Shown here one piece after another: positions 44,297 through 56,140 of a DNA stretch of 64,000 bases (positions are counted from its first letter, which is position 1; each line of letters begins with the position of its first letter). The stretch is taken from the NCBI GenBank assembly GCA_033239005.1, contig BSQZ01000097.1, positions 1,808,501-1,872,500 of the forward strand, read 5' to 3'. The stretch is from Lamellibrachia satsuma (Eukaryota > Annelida > Polychaeta > Sabellida > Siboglinidae). The translations under genes were made by a program, and so were the position numbers. The notes under the pieces were generated by a model that had not been told where the DNA came from, made no database searches, and saw nothing but the letters and a program-made list of their open reading frames with translations.

Positions 44297-46392
44297 GTCT
44301 GTCTATGCTACAGTCTACCGCCAGTAAGAAACTAAGTAAAGATAAGTAGTATAAAGTGACGATGGTATCTCCGTACGTGTCTGTCTATGCTACAGTCTAC
44401 CGTCAGGAAGAACCTAAGTAAAGATAAGTAGTATAAAGTGACGATGATATCTCCGTACTTGTCTGTCTATGCTACAGTCTACCGTCAGGAAGAACCTAAG
44501 TAAAGATAAGTAGTATAAAGTGACGATGGTATCTCCGTACTTGTCTGTCTATGCTACAGTCTACCGTCAGGAAGAACCTAAGTAAAGATAAGTAGTATAA
44601 AGTGACGATGGTATATGCGTACGTCTCTGTCTATGCTACAGTCTACCGCCAGTAAGAACCTAAGTAAAGATAAGTAGTATAAAGTGACGATGGTATCTCC
44701 GTGTCTGTCTATGCTACAGTCTACCATCAAGAAGAACCTAAGTAAAGTTAAGTAGTATAAAGTGACGACGGTATCTCCGTACGTTTATGTGTATGCTACA
44801 GTCTACCGTCAGGAAGAACCTAAGTAAACATAAGTAGTATAAAGTGACGATGGTATCTCGGTGTATGTCTATGCTACAGTCTACCAGCAGGACGAACCTG
44901 AGTAAAGTTAAGTAGTATAAAGTGACGATGATATCTCGTGTCTGTCTATGCTACAGTCTATCGTCAGGAAGAACCTAAGTAAAGTTAAGTAGTATAAAGT
45001 GAAGACGGTATCTCCGTACGTTTATGTGTATGCTACAGTCTACCGTCAGGAAGAACCTAAGTAAACATAAGTAGTATAAAGTGACGATGGTATCTCGGTG
45101 TATGTCTATGCTACAGTCTACCAGCAGGACGAACCTGAGTAAAGTTAAGTAGTATAAAGTGACGATGATATATCGTGTCTGTCTATGCTACAGTCTACCG
45201 TCAGGAAGAACCTAAGTAAAGATAAGTAGTATAAAGTGACGATGGTGTCTCCGTGTCTGTCTATGCTATAGTCTACCATCAGGAAGAACCAAAGTAAAGA
45301 TAAGTAGTATAAATTGACGATGGTATCTCCGTGTCTATCTATGCTACAGTCTACCATCAGGAAGAACCTAAGTAAAGTTAAGTAGTACAAAGTGACGATG
45401 GTATCTCCGTACGTGTCTGTCTATGCTACAGTCTACCGTCAGGAAGAACCTAAGTAAAGATAAGTAGTATAAAGTGACGATGGTATCTCCGTACGTGTCT
45501 GTCTATGCTACAGTCTACCGTCAGGAAGAACCTAAGTAAAGATAAGTAGTATAAAGTGACGATGGTATCTCCGTACTTGTCTGTCTATGCTACAGTCTAC
45601 CAGCAGGAAGAACCTGAGTAAAGTTAAGTAGTATAAAGTGACGATGGTATCTCCGTGTCTGTCTATGCTACAGTCTATCGTCAGGAAGAACCTAAGTAAA
45701 GTTAAGTAGTATAAAGTGACGATGGTATCTCCCTGTCTGTCTATGCTACATTATATCGGCAGGAAGAACCTAAGTAAAGATAAGTAGTATAACGTGACGA
45801 TGGTATCTCCGTACGTGTCTGTCTATGCTACAGTCTATCGTCAGGAAGAACCTAAGTAAAGTTAAGTAGTATAAAGTGACGATGGTATCTCCCTGTCTGT
45901 CTATGCTACATTCTATCGGCAGGAAGAACCTAAGTAAAGATAAGTAGTATAACGTGACGATGGTATCTCCGTACGTGTCTGTCTATGCTACAGTCTATCG
46001 TCAGGAAGAACCTAAGTAAAGTTAAGTAGTATAAAGTGACGATGGTATCTCCGTGTCTATCTATGCTACAGTCTAACATCAGGAAGAACCTAAGTAAAGT
46101 TAAGTAGTATAAAGTGACGACGGTATCTCCGTACGTGTCTGTCTATGCTACAGTCTATCGTCAGGAAGAACCTAAGTAAAGATAAGTAGTATAAAGTGAC
46201 GATGGTATATCCGTGTCTGTCTATACTACAGTCTACCGTCAGGAAGAACCTAAATTAAGTTAAGTAGTATAACGTGACGATGGTATCTCCGTACGTGTCT
46301 GTCTATGCTACAGTCTACCGTCAGGAAGAACCTAAGTAAAGATAAGTAGTATAAAGTGAAGATGGTATCTCCGCACGTGTCTGTCTATGCTA
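44297..46392. repeat. 82-bp satellite, about 26 copies
   Basis: The unit contains TGTCTATGCTACAGTCTACC, 'aagaacctaagtaaa' and GTAGTATAAAGTGACGATGG. Spacings alternate between 82 and 78 bp through presence or absence of 'acgt' in the linker. Some variants recur in register (for example 44,740-44,900 and 44,975-45,140), a sign of higher-order duplication. Confidence 0.96.
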
Positions 46393-46783
46393 ATTACAGT
46401 AGCTATGCTGCATCAACACTTCTGGCTACGATGCGCTATGCTAGAATACAGAGCGATCGATCCGAGCTGTGTTGCGTCACACAAGCAGACAGCTACTCAT
46501 AAAAAACCGACAGTAAAACACAGCGCCGACCAGCCGCCTACTTCCTCCACGATTACCGGCCAGGCTGAATGATCGTCGAACGCTCGGAGGCTGTGAGACG
46601 ACCACATGACAAACTCTCTACAACTTACCTGGCGATTATATCCGGCGGCTCTTCGTCGACTATACGTGTCCAAACCCGTGTGCGCTTTAACTAGACTGGC
46701 CCCTCCTCGCTTACACTGCTCGGCTCGCGACGCTGCACAAAGACTGTAGGTCACAGCAGGTCACAGCAGTAGGAATGTCACGT
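46393..46783 (-). other. GC-richer interval, possible minus-strand 5' exon
   Basis: On the minus strand a CGCCAG|GTAAGT donor lies near 46,630, preceded by about 120 bp of GC-rich sequence. This could be a first exon, but no partner exon is identified. Confidence 0.25.
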
Positions 46784-46899
46784 GTATGGCAGGCCGATAG
46801 GGCCATAAACGCGGTTAATCGTTGAATTATATAGAAGCGCGTTGATATAATTATCAAGCAATGAAAACTCGAAGATAGTAGCGCGTTGATATATTAAGC

Positions 46900-49333
46900 C
46901 AGGCCTGGCCAACCCGCGGCTCCCGAGCCGCATGCGGCTCTTTGCCTGGTTTCATGCGGCTCTTACGTTCATATCGAAGTTTGTGTTTGTGTTTTTTTTT
47001 TAATGTGCGTGTTCGCTTCGCTTGAGTTCAATACGGTATTTTCGTCAAACGCGCATGTGCGTGAGATGAAAATACCGCAAAGTTCCCCAGTAGGGGCAAG
47101 ATCATTTGAGTAAACAATTTGTGTCAAGTTCACTCTCAAAATGGCAGGGAAAAAATGCACAGCAAAACGAAAATTTGAAGATGAACACAGGACGTTTTTA
47201 ACAGAGTGGGAGAGTTTATATTTTTTTGTTGAACGTAATGGCAAGCCATTCTGCCTTATATGTCAGGCGTCATTAGTGCATTTCAAGGCTTCAAATCTTC
47301 AGCGCCACTTCAGCTCACTCCATGCTAACATCGACCAGGAATTTCCAAAAGGGACTGAACTTCGCAAGCACAAGTTGGTCACTTTGAAAAGTCAGGCAGA
47401 AAAGCAGATACAGTTTTTCCAAAAAATTACGAAGCACTCAGATACTGTAACGCTTGCATCTTATCAACTGGCTTGGAACATTGCACGGGCTAAAAAGCCA
47501 TACAATGAAGGGGAGTTCGTTAAAAAATGCCTCAGTGACGTTGTTGAAATCTTGTCTCCTGAAAACGACAAACTAAAACGAATGGTATCAGACGTCCAAC
47601 TGTCCCGCCACACTGTTGAACACAGAATATCGGACATTAACACGGCTATTGAATCACAGTTGCACTCTGAACTTCAAGCATGTGAGTATTTTAGTGTCGC
47701 ATTGGATGAGAGTTGTGACATACAAGACAAGCCTCAGTTGGCAATATTTGCACGGTCTGTGTCAAACGATTGTGTGATCAAAGAAGAACTCCTTGATATT
47801 GTGCCATTAAAAGACAGAACCCGTGGCATAGATGTGAAAGAAACAATGATGGCTGCATTTGGGAAAGCAAATCTGCCCATACCGAAACTAACTGCAATAG
47901 CCACGGATGGAGCGCCAGCCATGATCGGATCTGTGAACGGGCTTGTGGGGCTGTGCAAAGCTGACCAAACATTTCCCGAGTTTTGGAATTTCCACTGCAT
48001 CATCCACAGGGAGCAACTCGTGTCTAAATCATTGAATTTAGACAACGTCATGAAGCCTGTGATGGAAATCGTCAACTACATCCGCACACATGCGCTTAAC
48101 CACAGGCAATTCAAGAATCTCATCGCTGAGCTGGACCAAGGGCTTCCAGGTGACCAGCTGCTGCACTGCACTGTGAGGTGGCTGTCAAAAGGCAAGGTAC
48201 TCTCTCGCTTCTTTGAGCTTGTGGATGCCGTGAAAATGTTCATGGAAGAGAAGGACAAGGACTATCCCGAGCTCTCGGACCTCAAGTGGATTATGGATCT
48301 GGCCTTTTTGGTCGACATGCTGTGTCACTTGGACAGACTGAACCTGACCCTACAGGGTAAGTTAAAAATGCTGCCTGATCTGGTGCAAAGTGTGTTTGCG
48401 TTTGTCAACAAACTGAAGCTGTTCAAGACGTATATTCAAAAGGGAGATTTAACGCATTTTCCCACTCTGCTAAAAGCCAGTGGGCAAGTCACAAGCGCCG
48501 CCCTTAATAAGCAAACAGCCAGATATGCAACACTGGTTGAAAACCTGCACGAAAGCTTTGTGACCCGGTTCCGTGATCTACAACTGAAAAGGCCACAGAT
48601 TACGTTCCTCGTCGACCCATTTAATGCGGAGACGGACTGTTTGAAAGCCCTGCTAGTCACAGATGAGGCTGCGGCTAAGTTGGAGATGATCGATCTTTGT
48701 GAGGAGGACCAACTGAAACCTGCTTTAAGGGAAGGGACCATTGAGTTCTGGAAAAGTGTGCCAATGGAAAAATACCCCAATGTCAAACGGGCTGCGCTTA
48801 AGATACTGTCAATGTTTGGGTCAACATACGTCTGCGAGTCTCTGTGTGTTTTCTACCCTGAAACACGTGAAATCAAAGCATCGATCTGTTCTGACTGACA
48901 CCCATGTGAAAGAATTGCTTCGAGTGGCAACAACGGAATACAAGCCAGATTTGAAGAGGATTGTTCAAGGCAAGGAATGCCAGCAGTCCCACTAAGCAAC
49001 ATGCATAGTAAAAGAAAAACGCAATTGTAAATTACTATATTTTTGTTTGTGGACTTGGTTGAACTGAGAGTTTGTGTGTGTGAGACAGTGCACACAATGT
49101 TCATTGTTGAAAATGACTGGCCTGTGGTCTTAGTACTGTAGGAGTCAATTTCTGTCATTATCATGTTGGTGTGTGACATTTACAATAAATCTGGCTGAGC
49201 AGAGGTCTGTGTGTGTGTGAGAGAGAGGAAGGGATGGGGTGATGTTCATGTGTGCCCATATGTATGATGTGGCTCTTTGCGGTAACACAGTAAAAAATGT
49301 GGCTCTTAGTCTCTGACTGGTTGGCCACCCCTG
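46900..49333 (+). mobile_element. hAT DNA transposon, 2,434 bp, 8-bp target duplication
   Basis: The ends are CAGGCCTGGCCAACC and, inverted, CAGGGGTGGCCAACC. TATTAAGC flanks both sides (46,892-46,899 and 49,334-49,341). 'GCGGCTC'/'gtggctctt' subterminal blocks occur at both ends. The duplication is perfect, so the insertion is fairly recent. Confidence 0.93.
47141..48898 (+). pseudogene. hAT transposase, one C-terminal frameshift
   Basis: 585 codons from the first ATG. A BED-like zinc finger lies at about residues 38-61 (C-x2-C-x14-H-x4-H). The transposase core has 'SVALDESCD' (first Asp, ~189), 'AIATDGAPAMIG' (second Asp, ~256) and 'FHCIIHRE' (C-x2-H, ~286-289). The frame ends early after 'STYVCES'. 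The missing C-terminal dimerisation part continues in another frame to 48,995 (SKHRSVLTDTHVKELL). It resembles the hAT group mis-annotated as GTF2IRD2/ZBED5-like in animals. One shift near 48,850-48,865 is the only visible defect, so it is probably inactive but young. Confidence 0.9.
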
Positions 49334-50091
49334 TATTAAGCAATGAAAACGCGAAGAAAGTTTCGCGTTGAAATAAATTGTAACGCGTTGATAAATCAAC
49401 CAGTGAGAACTCTGATATAGTAACCCGTTGAATTACATAGTAGCGCGTTGATATGTCAACCAATGTCAACTCGACATTCTAATAGACATTCTAATTCCGC
49501 TTTCTTCTTGACAATATTTAAACGTATAGTCGATGACTGCCTCTACCTTGGAACAATTGTTTATTACTTGCATACCAAACTGTCAACAAGTGCCCGGTCT
49601 AAACACAATATATCAGTTTCAAGTAAAATTAAACCCAATTCATTGCATCCCATTCCGTGAATTACTTTTTAACAATATAAAACAAGAAGATAATACGAAT
49701 ATCAAACATAGTAACTGGGGTGGTGGGGCATTCTTGAATTGTAAGGCCTGACGTATTTTAAGATAAAGATTATTCACATAAAACAACACCCATGTTACAT
49801 TTAATAAAGATAACAACAAACGACTGCCAATTGTGTACGTGTTTACAACGTTGTATACTATTATCATGCCCGAAGCTACGGGGGTTAATATGCATGCCTT
49901 AATGTCGGCTTACATTGAGCAGTATGTAGCCAGCATATAGCTAGTTTCGTACGTATTACTGTAACTCACCACCTTTTGTGTGTAACTAAGACGATCTTTC
50001 TTTGGTTCACCATCTGATGCGTAGCTAAGCGATTTGTCATTGGTTGATATATCAACGCGTTACTGTCTAATTCAACGCGTAACTGTTATCG

Positions 50092-50195
50092 CGGTTATGG
50101 CCCTGTCGGCCTGCCATACGTTTATGGCCCTGTCGGCCTGCCATACGTTCATGGCCCTGTCGGCCTGCCATACGTTTATGGCCCTGTCGGACAAC
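50092..50195. repeat. 27-bp tandem copies of a TIR end, about 4
   Basis: ATGGCCCTGTCGGCCTGCCA plus 'tacgttt' is repeated at the outer edge of the right TIR. The left end carries one copy. Confidence 0.9.
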
Positions 50196-50312
50196 ACGGC
50201 TCACATATTCCCTGGCACCAGAACCTTGTCAACTGATGTCAATATGCAGTGATTACGTAACGGAACAGCCATTATACCTCTCTACCACCATCGAACATGG
50301 GGAGTAACAAAT

Positions 50313-50360
<48 letters not shown>

Positions 50361-51579
50361 CTTGCAGCAGTTCGTTCTTTACAGTGAGGTCAATGCGACG
50401 GCCTGAGAGCCTCCTTTGTCAGCGCCTCGCCTGCCATATATGGGCATAAGGAGAAAGGTGCGAACTATGTGGAATGATTAAACGATACCGTACGAAGGTC
50501 CGGTTTAGTTGAGCAACATTATAATAGTCATAGTTGATGGTATATAGCGCCCACTCTGGTCATCATGGGCTGAGGAAACAGGGAAAGCTTACCTTTGACG
50601 TAACGTCACTAATTAATTGACGTCACGTCACTAATTAATTGCCGTCACGTCACTAATTAATATTACGAATCGGAATAGCTCTGTGGTTCTAGTCCATCAT
50701 GCCGATATTTCGAAATTTAGACAGAGACACGAAATGCCATTGGTTTCTTATTCCTGGTGTCTATGCCAGCCAAGGGAAGTAAGCTATCACACACAGTAGG
50801 GACGGGGGGTTTCTGGTTGCCCGGAACTGCTCTGCACTGCTCTAGGATCCATCATAGGAAAGACGACATGCAACGTACAGCATTTTCCATGTTGATCTTC
50901 TCGAAACAAATTGTAGGACTTGACGAAAACACTACTGCTGAGGTCGGTGACAAGGTATATGCGCACAGTGTAGCCCGACGTTTAGCATCGGTTTTTGTTT
51001 GGGAAACATTACTGATCTGTAGCCATATCTGCCGCGCAGTGCCACGTTTTGAGGCGCCACAAAAATCCACCGAATCTTGTTTGGGCCACAACAATAGGAG
51101 TGTCAAGATGGTAATATTATTTTAACACATTGTCACAATAACAATTTGGAGGCTGGACGAACAAAAGTAAGAACTAATGACGAGTTATGCATAATTACAT
51201 GTGCAGCGTGTAGGCCTGCATACGATCGGCTCACGATAATTTGATAATGTCATGAGACATCCCGACGTATGTCGGAAAAATCACAAATTGAGATTTCAGC
51301 ATTTCTTGAAAAAGTTTATTAATTTATGAATAATATGCAAAAAAATTAATTACATGAAATGGTGTACATAAGAGAGCTATATAAAAACAGCATTCCACAA
51401 CTTTTTTCTTGTTACGCTGGGGCTTGTCGATGCGCAGAGCAAAGAAAGTGAAGACATCGTTAACACCAAAGAGCGCCACCTTCAGCGGCCTTTTTAAGCA
51501 TTACAATGTTCATAAAAGTGTAAAAAATAAATAATCGTTTTCGTCGTTATATAAACCCGACTGGGAAACCCTTCCACCG
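50196..51579. repeat. Intergenic: short (TA)n, 22-bp triplicate, two unassigned ORFs
   Basis: (TA)n/(TG)n at 50,317-50,361. GTCACGTCACTAATTAATT is repeated three times at 50,596-50,662. Overlapping opposite frames at 50,757-51,125 (plus) and 50,852-51,106 (minus) have no recognisable domain. They could belong to the adjoining PolB element, but nothing shows it. Confidence 0.45.
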
Positions 51580-52794
51580 AAGGAAGCGTTTCACAGCGAG
51601 TTGAAAAACGAAGACATCAGCGATGAAAATTAAGCATACTCTCAAAAAGTCTGGAAGGTCCACGATATGAAAACGTTTCGGGATTTCTTCGTATGGTATA
51701 ACAATATAGACGTGGTCCCGTTTTTGGGAACTTTACCATTTTCTTTCTACCGAAATCGCAACATAGACATGTTTAAAGAAGGCATAAGCGTTCCCAGGTA
51801 ACACTGAAATTCATGTTTATAACGCATTACCGCCGGACGTACATGTTTCTTCTCAACGAACAAATTAAAGCCTTACACGACACCCTCAAAAACGGACTGA
51901 CTGGCGGCCCTTCGTTATTTTTCATAGACATCACGAAGCGGGCGTTACAAAGATCAGAGTGTATGAACTTGAAAAAGCCGCTCGCTCGGCCGAAGCTATC
52001 GTTGGCTACGACGAAAAAGCTTTATGCCCGTGGTCCTCGTGCAGGACATGTCCACCGAGGCACACGTCCGCCGTAGCCACGATAGCGACTTCCGACCCAA
52101 ACAAATTCACCGTTACGGAAAAATAGCCAGTGGAGTGGGAAGCTAGTAGGACCCACACGGAGATCAAACACCAGTTTAACGTTAGAGAGAAACGCTTTAG
52201 TAAGAGAAATATTCCCGTTGACGGAAAGTGTAAGACAACCGACGCCATATATCAATGTCATTGTTGTTCTTTGCCACGGTAAATTGTTGTTCTGCGCGGG
52301 TAAAGAAATTAACCCCGTCAACGGGAAAACGTATTTCTTATATGCGTGAAGAAACTAGATCCAACTCGGAGTATTGCGTCGTTTTGTCACCGCCGTTGTC
52401 GAAATTTGGGAGTGTGAGTGGAAAAAAGTAAAACAAAATTATGAAGTAACAAATTGTCTAAAAACATTTCCTTATATTTCTATTAAATGAAAAATTACCC
52501 AAGTGGAAATTTTATCCGACCTTTACAAAGGTTGCTTGTTTTGTAGATTGCGACATTACTGTTCCGGATCATTTGAAACATCATTTCGGCGAATTGCAAC
52601 CGATGTTCAAAAACATTGACATAACCCTTCTGACATCGGTGATTAGATGCGTGCGTTCGCCAATGATCACTGTATAATTATTATCAATTCCCCGCCGTAC
52701 CCTGGTTGCCTCTTATTTTAGTAAAACTATTTTGTTACCAACACCCTTTTTACAGTGGTACCTGAAGCATGGTTTAGTGGTATCGCACATCTAT

Positions 52795-52980
52795 CAAGTC
52801 GTAGACTAATAACCTAAACAACGCTTCAGTGTCTTCGGTGATTCCGTCTCGGATGCACGTCGTCAAGGCGACTTGCATCAGGACAAGTCGTAGACTGTGA
52901 ACCTAAACCACGCTTCAGGGTCTTCGGTGACTCCGTCTCGGATGCACGTCGTCAAGGCGACTTGCATCAGGACAAAGCGT
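52795..52980. repeat. 89-bp tandem duplication within the PolB relic
   Basis: CAAGTCGTAGACT through GCATCAGGACA occurs twice (52,795 and 52,884) with about seven differences. It repeats the coding block around FGDSVSDARR. Confidence 0.9.
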
Positions 52981-53085
52981 TCATGGCGGACCCCAGGAAG
53001 CTTCTAGGCAACTCGGGGTGCGGCAGGACCGCGACCAACGTCGAACGACACCGCAACGTTTATTTTCGAAACGACGTAGCAGTTG

Positions 53086-53177
53086 TCCGGGGTGTAAACA
53101 GTTGTCCGGGGTGTAAACAGTTGTCCGGGGTGTAAACAGTTGTCCAGGGTGTAAACAGTTGTCCGGGGTGTAAACAG
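53086..53177. repeat. 19-bp array, 5 copies, within the PolB relic
   Basis: AGTTGTCCGGGGTGTAAAC is repeated with one A variant. It lies between the LLGNS-like block and the DTDS block. Confidence 0.93.
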
Positions 53178-53740
53178 TCATAGATTCAGGTAGCTCGACC
53201 AAATCTCTGTACCATATGACAAATTCTAAAAGTATCATTCGATACAGTCTCCCGGTACATATTGGATATTTTGTTTACAGCTAAGCTAAATTACGAATGC
53301 TTCAGTTTTATTAAGACTTTTTAGATTTCTACGTAGAACGCCCCCTGTTTCACTTATGCGAGGTGGACACGGATTCCTTGTATTTGGCCGTTGCTGCCAA
53401 ATCGCTAAATGACTGTGTTATCCCGAGGAAGTTAGAACATTATTTTAGAAACAAGTCGGAGTGGTTCCCTTCCGTGTGTTGTGACGCGCACGTTCAAGAT
53501 TACGTGGCGTGTCGGTTGGTCGGCTGAAAGTGGTTCGCCTCCGACCCGTGTTGAACCCCCGGCCTTTTCAAGGTAGCATGGGAGGGTGACGACTACGTCG
53601 GATTGTGTAGCAAGACCTATTATTGTTTCGGTCCTACCGATAAATTCAGTACTAAAGGTTTGAACAAAAAGCAAACACATTCCAAAGACGTGTTATTGGA
53701 ACCCCACATAACAGGAGAAGCGGTGTAGCGGATTTCGGGT

Positions 53741-54718
53741 TAGAAATTCTTCGATTTATAGATACATTCAGGAACGTTCGGCATTGACCTATTTCTATTT
53801 AAAACGTAGAGTGCAAGCTCACGGAGTCACCACCTTCCCATGTCTAATGTAGCAAAACGACATAGGAAACTCCTCCTACTGGCTTTTCTTCCTACCTATG
53901 GGGTGGTTCGGAGTCTAGACGCTGTAACATTGCAATATAATTTTTTATAACAATACTACATTTTATTATGTTATCGTATTACGTAGCATTTAAAACAAAT
54001 GCTCTATTTAAAACAAATGCTGCGCTTTGTGGTTTTTATAAAATAAGAATTAGGTACATAAGTACTGTGTTTTTTCCTATCATTTAAAACGAACGCTGTA
54101 TTTTAATTTAGATTACCACTGTTCTGTAGCATTTAAACAAATACTCTGCTTTGTAGTTTTTACAAAATTACATAGTATTATAATCTTATTCTCTTTGTTG
54201 CTTATGAATAAAATAATTGATAGGAGACAAGTGGTGGTGTCGACGATTTTATTGGTTTCCAAGAAACAACACGACACGCAGACATTACACGTTGCTCTTA
54301 ACAGAATCGAATACACGACAGTCGTTGTTTTTAATTTAAAAAAAGTCTTCTTGGGTACGCCTCAAAATCGATGCAACGGCTACACGGCGCATTACTGTCC
54401 ACAAACGTTAGACAGCGGGCTCTTAAGTGTTCTGTCGTTGAAAGTCCAATTTGCGCAGTTGTAACGCAGACAGTTGCATGACAGTTTCTGGAAGTCACGT
54501 GGCTATCTTGCAGTCAAAACAATAAATTTCCCGCTTCCTTCAACCTAACTTTATTTACGCATGTAACCCTAATACATTTTCGCCCACACGAGAGCGCCAC
54601 CTTAATTCTAACCGATTCATTACCTGCTACCACTATAAACGTAATTAGTTATTCCACACGAGGGCGCCACCTCAACCGATTGATTTCGTATCCGCTAGGT
54701 GCCATCATATGTTGTATG
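53741..54718. other. Intergenic; one unassigned ORF
   Basis: 'atttaaaacaaatgct'-type blocks recur at 53,990-54,140. A plus frame at 54,195-54,464 (89 codons) shows no recognised domain, with AATAAA downstream near 54,520. Possibly a remnant of the PolB element. Confidence 0.35.
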
Positions 54719-55045
54719 GAAGTGATAAGAAGTTTGTGAGTTGAAAGTGTGTAAGTTTGTCATTTGGAAGGTTGTGACATGAAGTTTATGATTTGAAGAG
54801 TTTGTAACATGACAATTTTTAAGTTGAAAGTTTGAATGCGCGTTGAAAATTTTTGAGTTGGAAGTTTGTAATTTTAAAGTTTGTGTTTTAAAAGTTTGTT
54901 AGTTTGAAATTTGTACTTTGAAGTTTGTGAGTTGGAAGTTTTTAACATGAAAAATTGTAACATGAAAATGTGTGAGTTGAAAATGTGTAAGTTTTTGAAA
55001 TTTGTGAGTTGAAAAAACTGTATCGTTTCAAAAGTTTGTGTTTTG
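54719..55045. repeat. Degenerate 'AAGTTTGTgAgTTgaa' array
   Basis: About 20 imperfect units of 15-20 bp built on AAGTTTGTRAGTTGRA, with variable spacing. Old, diverged tandem repeat. Confidence 0.8.
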
Positions 55046-55724
55046 AAAAAGTGCATTGCTACTTCGAGTACAGGGGAAGAAGCAATGAACGTTACCAAAT
55101 CATCGGAATCACAAGCGCTCTTTGACTCTTTATCGGAGGTGGAGGTCGACTGGTCGGTTTGTCTTCTTCGCTTTCATTCGCAGTCCGAGCACGGTAGAGA
55201 GCTGTATTCAACATGTTGTTTGTCATTACGACGGCGTCTCACGAATGACGACGAGCTCGTTGCTACCACAGCCCTCATATACTATCTGGCAACTTTCCAA
55301 AAACGTGTTCAGACGTGTTTGAAAACCATGTGATCATAGCTACAACGTGACAAATTCCTACCACTCACAAGACCTGTAACATTATTTCAAATGATGAGCC
55401 TACGTCACGCCACATAAATCAACTAATCAAAGACGAAGACTAAAAGAGTTGCTGATGTCACGACTTGAACACCTGCTGCATATATATTGCTACATTGATT
55501 CAAAGTGTAAAAAAATAGCATCAGATCGTACCAAAAGATAAGGGGTCTGTATGTAACACGATCCGCATGAAACCAAGGACTAGTCTTCTTTATTAGTAGT
55601 TCGCTGTTGGGTATTCGTTATGTTATTAACTGTATCGATGCGACTAAGAAGGATCAAACACGTGAATGTAAGTACATATGTGTTTTATTAACGAAATAAG
55701 CATGAAATATACAGAAATGGGAAA
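55046..55724. other. Intergenic; unassigned ORF at 55,043-55,333
   Basis: A 96-codon plus frame with acidic and Ser-rich start ('EEAMNVTKSSESQALFDSL') and no recognised domain, overlapped by a second plus frame. Coding status is doubtful. Nothing else seen. Confidence 0.25.
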
Positions 55725-55874
55725 AAAGCAAGTAATATATAGAGCGTCAGTGTGCATTATGAGTTGCAGTTTATAGATTGAAACAAGCATGTACATATAG
55801 TGAGTCATTACTAGTTACAAATTATATTTTATCAGTGTTCATTAATATGCAATGAATTAAGAACATGGAATTCC

Positions 55875-55971
<97 letters not shown>

Positions 55972-56057
55972 ATTTTAATAATAATGACTCACTATATGTA
56001 CATGTTTCAATCTATAAACTGCAACTCATAATGCACACTGAAGCTCTATGTATTACT

Positions 56058-56063
<6 letters not shown>
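55725..56063. repeat. Inverted repeat (about 85-bp arms) with (TA)n in the spacer
   Basis: Arms 55,725-55,809 and 55,983-56,063 are reverse complements with three substitutions and a 3-bp indel. The 173-bp spacer contains (TA)n at 55,882-55,966. A second (TA)n/(TG)n tract starts at the outer end of the right arm (56,062-56,140). Confidence 0.92.
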
Positions 56064-56118
<55 letters not shown>

Positions 56119-56140
56119 AGTATGTGTGTGTATATATATA

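Larger units (their letters stand above)
46784..50119. mobile_element. Non-autonomous DNA element with about 80-bp TIRs, split by hAT
   Basis: The left TIR 46,784-46,863 and right TIR 50,038-50,119 are inverted copies: GTATGGCAGGCCGAYAGGGCC, 'cgttgaatta' and 'gcgttgatatat' blocks in order. Several subterminal 'GCGTTGATAT' copies follow inside (46,881, 49,384, 49,445). Without the hAT insert it is about 890 bp. No ORF of its own; superfamily unknown. Confidence 0.7.
51580..53740 (+). pseudogene. Family B DNA polymerase relic, Polinton/adintovirus type
   Basis: About 2.2 kb translate in shifting frames to protein-primed PolB pieces in the right order. 'FRDFFVWYNNIDVVPFL' is near 51,690, 'GGPSLFF' near 51,910 and 'IVGYDEKAL' near 52,000. 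'KRFSKRNIPVDG' is near 52,200, 'FGDSVSDARRQGD' near 52,920 and 'LLGNSGCGRT' near 53,010 (B-motif region). 'VDTDSLYLAV' (motif C, DTDS) is near 53,375 and 'GLCSKTYYCFG' near 53,610. More than ten stops and frameshifts, an 89-bp internal duplication and a 19-bp array break it. It is an old copy of a Polinton/Maverick element or related endogenous virus. Capsid, integrase, protease and ATPase genes were not recognised nearby. Confidence 0.8.

Noticed and set aside
47734..48786. Minus-strand ORFs of 60-116 codons
   Set aside because: Shadows of the hAT transposase frame.
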